Below, one piece after another: positions 5,575-8,564 of a stretch of DNA of 8,564 nucleotides. Each line of letters opens with the position of its first letter. Positions within the stretch are counted from its first letter, which is position 1. The position numbers and the translations under genes are program-made. The stretch lies in assembly GCA_049670425.1 (NCBI GenBank), contig JBATTG010000012.1, positions 1-8,564 on the forward strand. Reading direction: 5' to 3'. Source of the DNA: Proteocatella sp049670425 (lineage in GTDB: Bacteria; Bacillota; Clostridia; Peptostreptococcales; Filifactoraceae). The notes under the pieces were generated by a model, which saw nothing but the letters and a program-made list of their open reading frames with translations, did no database searches and was not told where the DNA came from.

Positions 5575-6438
5575 ATGAACGCAACTTTAGTACTATTAGG
5601 TGTACTCGCGCTATTATTTGTTGGCTTTACGTTTGTCTTCGTTAAAGACTATCTTGGTCATAAGGATCAATGGGAACCAGGAACAAGTTTTGTTAAATCA
5701 GGAATTATAGGATTGGTTGTTAACTTCTTTGATACTCTAGGAATAGGGTCATTTGCTCCAACAACGGCTCTGCTTAGAACTTTCAAGCAGATCGATGACA
5801 GAGTTTTACCAGGAACACTTAACGTTGCCATGACAATACCAGTTATCGTTGAAGCATTCGCATTCATCAGAGCGGTAGAAGTAGAGCCAGTAACACTTAC
5901 AGCGATGATTGTAGCTGCATCAGTTGGATCATATGTTGGAGCTGGATTCATGTCGAAGCTTCCAAAGCAGACTGTACAAAAAACTATGGCTGTAGCACTT
6001 TCAATCGCAGGTCTAATAATGCTAGCTCAGATACTTGGAATATTCCCAGGTGGAGGAGAAGCAATCGGTCTTACAGGCGTAGCTCTTGTTATAGGAGTTG
6101 TTGGTAACTTGATACTTGGAGCTCTTATGACTGCAGGAGTTGGTCTTTATGCACCATGTATGGCGCTTGTATACCTTCTAGGAATGAGCCCAGCGGTTGC
6201 TTTCCCAATAATGATGGCATCTTGTGCATACCTAATGCCAATATGTTCGGTTAAATTCATCAAAGAAGGCGCTTACAACAGAAGAGCTTCTATGGCTATT
6301 TCAATTTTCGGAGTAGTGGGAGTTCTTATAGCAGTATTCCTTGTAACATCTCTACCACTAGACATTCTTAAATGGCTTGTAGTTGGTGTTATAGCTTATA
6401 CTTCTTTCTCAATGTTCAAGGCTTCAAAAACAGCTTAA
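5575..6438 (+). CDS. TauE/SafE-type membrane permease
   Basis: This 287-residue protein consists almost entirely of hydrophobic helices, at about residues 4-23, 40-62, 82-101, 106-125, 136-155, 163-192, 195-225, 238-259 and 263-280. It shows the family pattern of two related halves: DTLGIGSFAPTTALL (53-67) and MTAGVGLYAPCMALV (185-199) each carry a G-x-G-x-x-A-P-x-x-A-L core. Members are linked to transport of sulfite, sulfoacetate or other organic anions, often outward. The substrate here is unknown. Start ATG 5575 follows AGGAGG by eight bases. It has its own promoter and terminator, so it is a single-gene unit. Its place between the proline reductase operon and an ornithine/proline-type enzyme suggests movement of a proline-pathway compound, which is inference only. 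Confidence 0.85.
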   Translation: MNATLVLLGVLALLFVGFTFVFVKDYLGHKDQWEPGTSFVKSGIIGLVVNFFDTLGIGSFAPTTALLRTFKQIDDRVLPGTLNVAMTIPVIVEAFAFIRAVEVEPVTLTAMIVAASVGSYVGAGFMSKLPKQTVQKTMAVALSIAGLIMLAQILGIFPGGGEAIGLTGVALVIGVVGNLILGALMTAGVGLYAPCMALVYLLGMSPAVAFPIMMASCAYLMPICSVKFIKEGAYNRRASMAISIFGVVGVLIAVFLVTSLPLDILKWLVVGVIAYTSFSMFKASKTA

Positions 6439-6488
6439 TTTTTAATAAAGCTAAGTTTAAACAAAATATAATTACAAATTATATATAT

Positions 6489-6521
6489 AAAAAGCTGTTG
6501 ATTAATTTCAGCAGCTTTTTT
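6489..6521 (+). terminator. Intrinsic terminator of the permease gene
   Basis: AAAAAGCTGTTGA (6489-6501) pairs with TCAGCAGCTTTTT (6508-6520) around a six-base loop, thirteen pairs with one T-G wobble, and ends in a run of six T. This is a classical rho-independent terminator 50 bases after the permease stop codon. Confidence 0.85.
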
Positions 6522-6579
6522 AATGCAATAATACGGTATATATTTAACGATATAGTTAGCCAGGGGTCTTTAATTTGAG

Positions 6580-6611
6580 TTGCATTGTCAACTTTAAAAT
6601 GGTATTATAAT
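6580..6611 (+). promoter_or_regulatory. Promoter of the cyclodeaminase-family gene
   Basis: TTGCAT (6580-6585) and TATTAT (6603-6608) are 17 bases apart, with an extended -10 TGG at 6600-6602. An overlapping reading pairs TTGTCA (6585-6590) with TATAAT (6606-6611) at 15 bases. AGTTG (6578-6582) and CAACT (6589-6593) form a short inverted repeat across the -35 that might be an operator. The rest of the 6522-6685 gap shows nothing else until the AGGAGG at 6672-6677. Confidence 0.5.
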
Positions 6612-6685
6612 TTCATGAGTCTAGTTTTAATTATATGTAAGTAATATAATAATATTTTAATTTAAATATCGAGGAGGAAGTATAA

Positions 6686-7696
6686 ATGCTGATTATAACA
6701 AAGAAAGATATAGATAAGTTTTATACAATGCAAAATTGCATAGAGGCTGTTTGCGAGGCATATGCTCTGAGTTCAGATAAAAAGGTAAAATCACCGGTAA
6801 GAAGCAAACTTACGGTTGAGAATGTCAATGGGAATGCTCTGTTCATGCCAGGCCTGATTGAGGAAAAAGGATATCTTGGGGCTAAAATAGTTTCAATATT
6901 TCCTGAAAATATTGAAAAGGGAAGGCCTGTAATAAATGCAACTATAGTGATGCTCGATGCTGAAACTGGCGAAATAAAGGCGCTCATCGATGGAACCTAT
7001 GTGACCCAAATCAGGACGGGAGCGGCTACCGGGGCGTCAATCAAGCTTCTTGCAAAAAAAGACGTTAAAGTTGGAGTGCTTTTTGGTACGGGAGGCCAAG
7101 CTGAAAAACAACTGGAAGCCATGCTTTCAACTAGAAAATTTGAAGAAATAAGAATAGTTGGAAGAAATTTTGAGAAAACGGTAAAATTCTGTGAAACTAT
7201 CAGTAAGACTATAGAAACTATGAAAATACCACAAGAAAACAAAACTGTCGAAATTATAGCTTACAAAAATGGAGACGATGCTGTGCCGGAAGCGGATGTT
7301 ATTGTGCTTGCGACTACATCGAAAAAGGGTCTGTTTGATGGAAATATGCTGAAAAATGGAGTGCATATATCAGGGGTGGGTTCGTACACTAAGGAAATGT
7401 GTGAGATGGATGAAGCTACAGTCCTTACGGCTGACAAGGTATATATCGATGAGAGAGAAGCCATGCTTGAAGAAGCAGGCGAATTTACCCAGCTGATAGA
7501 TAAAGGCATTCTGTCGGATGACTTCTATACCGGAGAAATAGGGGAACTTATTCTAGGGAGAATACCAGGCAGAGAAAATGATGAGGAAATAACTATATTT
7601 AAAAGTGTAGGAATATCGGCTCAGGATTTAGTTACGGCAGACCATATATACCGAAAGGCAATTGCGCTTGGAATCGGACAGAAGATAGAATTTTAA
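6686..7696 (+). CDS. Ornithine cyclodeaminase / mu-crystallin family NAD(P) enzyme
   Basis: This 336-residue protein belongs to the family that includes ornithine cyclodeaminase (ornithine to proline plus ammonia), alanine dehydrogenase and delta-1-pyrroline-2-carboxylate (ketimine) reductase. It has the substrate-domain Lys67 (GAKIVSIFP), TQIRTGAATG (107-116) and a Rossmann motif FGTGGQAEKQL (133-143). FKSVGISAQD (305-314) is also typical. In ornithine cyclodeaminases a catalytic Asp lies in a GGDxPGKTE-type motif; here the equivalent stretch reads GVGSYTKEM (230-238), closer to the GSxxPxM form of ketimine reductases. A proline-forming reductase is therefore at least as likely as a true cyclodeaminase. 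Start ATG 6686 follows AGGAGG by eight bases. It is a single-gene unit, and either activity would feed proline to the neighbouring reductase. Confidence 0.85.
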   Translation: MLIITKKDIDKFYTMQNCIEAVCEAYALSSDKKVKSPVRSKLTVENVNGNALFMPGLIEEKGYLGAKIVSIFPENIEKGRPVINATIVMLDAETGEIKALIDGTYVTQIRTGAATGASIKLLAKKDVKVGVLFGTGGQAEKQLEAMLSTRKFEEIRIVGRNFEKTVKFCETISKTIETMKIPQENKTVEIIAYKNGDDAVPEADVIVLATTSKKGLFDGNMLKNGVHISGVGSYTKEMCEMDEATVLTADKVYIDEREAMLEEAGEFTQLIDKGILSDDFYTGEIGELILGRIPGRENDEEITIFKSVGISAQDLVTADHIYRKAIALGIGQKIEF

Positions 7697-7710
7697 ACTT
7701 CTTTATTATC

Positions 7711-7757
7711 AAAAACACAGGATCTGGAAATTAAACCAAACTTGTGTTTTTCTTTTT
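7711..7757 (+). terminator. Intrinsic terminator after the cyclodeaminase-family gene
   Basis: AAAAACACAGG (7711-7721) pairs with CTTGTGTTTTT (7741-7751), eleven pairs with one G-T wobble, followed by CTTTTT. The 19-base loop can close further through TGG (7724-7726) and CCA (7736-7738). It starts 14 bases after the stop codon at 7696. Confidence 0.75.
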
Positions 7758-7781
7758 AAAATGATATTTATATGGTAAAAT
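7753..7781 (+). promoter_or_regulatory. Extended -10 promoter of the LUD-domain gene
   Basis: TGGTAAAAT (7773-7781) gives a TAAAAT hexamer with an extended -10 TG. The -35 (about 7753-7758, TTTTTA) is poor and overlaps the preceding terminator's T-tail. The gene's ribosome site is AGGAGA at 7813-7818. Confidence 0.45.
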
Positions 7782-7824
7782 ATTGTTAGAAAATTAAATT
7801 TTAGTAGAGAACAGGAGAATAAAA

Positions 7825-8472
7825 ATGTATTTTAAGGATGCCATAAAAAATGCAAACAGTCTTAAAGTCGAAAGAACGATGGAAGCATTACATAAAAATC
7901 ACATGGATGCTTTTTACGCAAAAAGTGTGGAGGAAGCACAGGATATATTTAAATCTCTTTTAGAAGAAAATTCAGTGGTAACTGCGGGTGGCAGCATGAG
8001 CGCCATAGAGCTGGGGTTCATGGAAATACTCAAGAGCGGCGAATATGTTTATATTGACAGAGAAATGACCGGAATAACTCCAGAAGAAGTTCAAATAGTC
8101 CAAAGACAAGCTTTTACTGCAGATTATTTTGTTACGGGAACAAATGCAATAACGGAAAAAGGAGAGTTATTCAACATCGATGGAAATGGAAACCGTGTAG
8201 CGGCAATTGCATTCGGTCCCAAGCAGGTAATCGTGGTTGCGGGTTCGAATAAAATAGTCAGAGATGCTCAGGAAGCAAGAAGACGAGTAAAAGAAATAGC
8301 GGCTCCGGCCAATGCCATGAGGCTTGATTGTAAAACTCCTTGTGCGGTAGACGGTATCTGCAGAGATTGTTCTTCGGATTCGAGAGTATGCTGCGTTGAA
8401 ATGCTTACTGGATTTCAGAGAATACAAAATAGAATAAAGGTAATAATCGTTGATGAAAACCTTGGGTTTTAA
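7825..8472 (+). CDS. LUD-domain protein with C-terminal cysteine cluster
   Basis: This 215-residue soluble protein matches the LUD (lactate utilisation, DUF162/YkgG-like) family. VVTAGGSMSAIELG (51-64), TADYFVTGTNAITEKGEL (98-115) and GPKQVIVVAGSNKIV (131-145) are typical blocks. LutC-type members help assemble or run iron-sulfur lactate oxidation, but many clostridial single-gene homologues have no known role. The C-terminus has Cys at 169, 173, 179, 182, 189 and 190 (first four spaced C-x3-C-x5-C-x2-C), which looks like a metal or iron-sulfur site. No lutA or lutB lies beside it; it has its own promoter and strong terminator. A link to lactate is not supported by the context. Start ATG 7825 is set by AGGAGA six bases upstream. 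Confidence 0.85.
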   Translation: MYFKDAIKNANSLKVERTMEALHKNHMDAFYAKSVEEAQDIFKSLLEENSVVTAGGSMSAIELGFMEILKSGEYVYIDREMTGITPEEVQIVQRQAFTADYFVTGTNAITEKGELFNIDGNGNRVAAIAFGPKQVIVVAGSNKIVRDAQEARRRVKEIAAPANAMRLDCKTPCAVDGICRDCSSDSRVCCVEMLTGFQRIQNRIKVIIVDENLGF

Positions 8473-8492
8473 AGCGCATTGAGATTGTAATT

Positions 8493-8540
8493 AATAAAGC
8501 GGCTCTTGTCAAAAAAACAAGAGCCGCTTTATTTTAATTT
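8493..8540. terminator. Strong, probably bidirectional terminator after the LUD gene
   Basis: A perfect 17-bp stem joins 8493-8509 with 8517-8533 around the loop CAAAAAA. The core GCGGCTCTTG / CAAGAGCCGC is unusually G+C-rich for this window, and a T-rich tail follows to 8540. The A/T bases at the foot of the left arm give a short U-rich end on the other strand, so it could also stop leftward transcription from beyond the window. Nothing else is visible from 8541 to the right edge. Confidence 0.9.
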
Positions 8541-8564
8541 TCAATATACACACTAGTACTTGGA

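Noticed and set aside
6372..6578. 68-residue + strand open frame overlapping the permease end
   Set aside because: It overlaps the end of the permease gene, runs through a strong terminator, and has no ribosome binding site. Its composition is that of translated A/T-rich spacer.
7825..8472. A lactate utilisation (lutABC) operon
   Set aside because: Only one LUD-domain gene is present, bounded by its own promoter and terminator, with no iron-sulfur lutA or lutB partner in the window.
1..8564. Mobile elements, CRISPR arrays, tRNA or rRNA genes
   Set aside because: No transposase, integrase, evenly spaced direct repeats or recognisable tRNA/rRNA segments were seen on either strand.

Overview
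The window is a D-proline reductase (prd) operon followed by three single-gene units, all on the + strand. The DNA is AT-rich with strong AGGAGG-type ribosome binding sites. Together with a selenocysteine-containing PrdB and the order prdA - small ORF - prdB - prdD - prdE - prdF, this points to an amino-acid-fermenting (Stickland) clostridium. The Peptostreptococcaceae (Acetoanaerobium/Clostridium sticklandii, Clostridioides, Peptoclostridium) are the best guess; the species cannot be fixed from this window.

Region 1 (1-5318) holds the reductase operon. prdA (121-1968) encodes the pyruvoyl proprotein, with the predicted cleavage site at Thr410-Cys411. An 86-codon gene (1999-2259) of unknown role follows; it probably belongs to a small family found in prd clusters. 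prdB (2278-3003) encodes the selenoprotein subunit and is read through an in-frame TGA at 2728-2730, with a SECIS-like hairpin just behind it. A perfect 13-bp hairpin separates prdB from prdD (3071-3829) and prdE (3842-4309). PrdD and PrdE are a second copy of the PrdA core, divided into two genes at the residue where PrdA cuts itself. prdF (4314-5318) is a proline racemase with both catalytic cysteines. Working together, PrdF converts L- to D-proline, and PrdA/PrdB reductively open D-proline to 5-aminovalerate, the electron sink of the Stickland reaction.

Region 2 (5319-6521) has a hairpin, a promoter, a TauE/SafE-type membrane permease gene (5575-6438) and a strong terminator. Region 3 (6522-7757) has a promoter, an ornithine cyclodeaminase/mu-crystallin family gene (6686-7696) and a terminator. 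Region 4 (7758-8564) has a promoter, a LUD-domain gene (7825-8472) with a C-terminal cysteine cluster, and a very strong terminator. The permease and the cyclodeaminase-family enzyme plausibly belong to proline/ornithine metabolism, but only their position supports this.

The most striking observation is the prdD/prdE junction. The two genes are in the same reading frame, and PrdD stays at a constant offset of 158 residues from PrdA up to the scissile bond. There, 18 bases carrying a stop, a Shine-Dalgarno and a start codon are inserted, so mature PrdE would begin with Gly exactly where PrdA carries its pyruvoyl-forming Cys.
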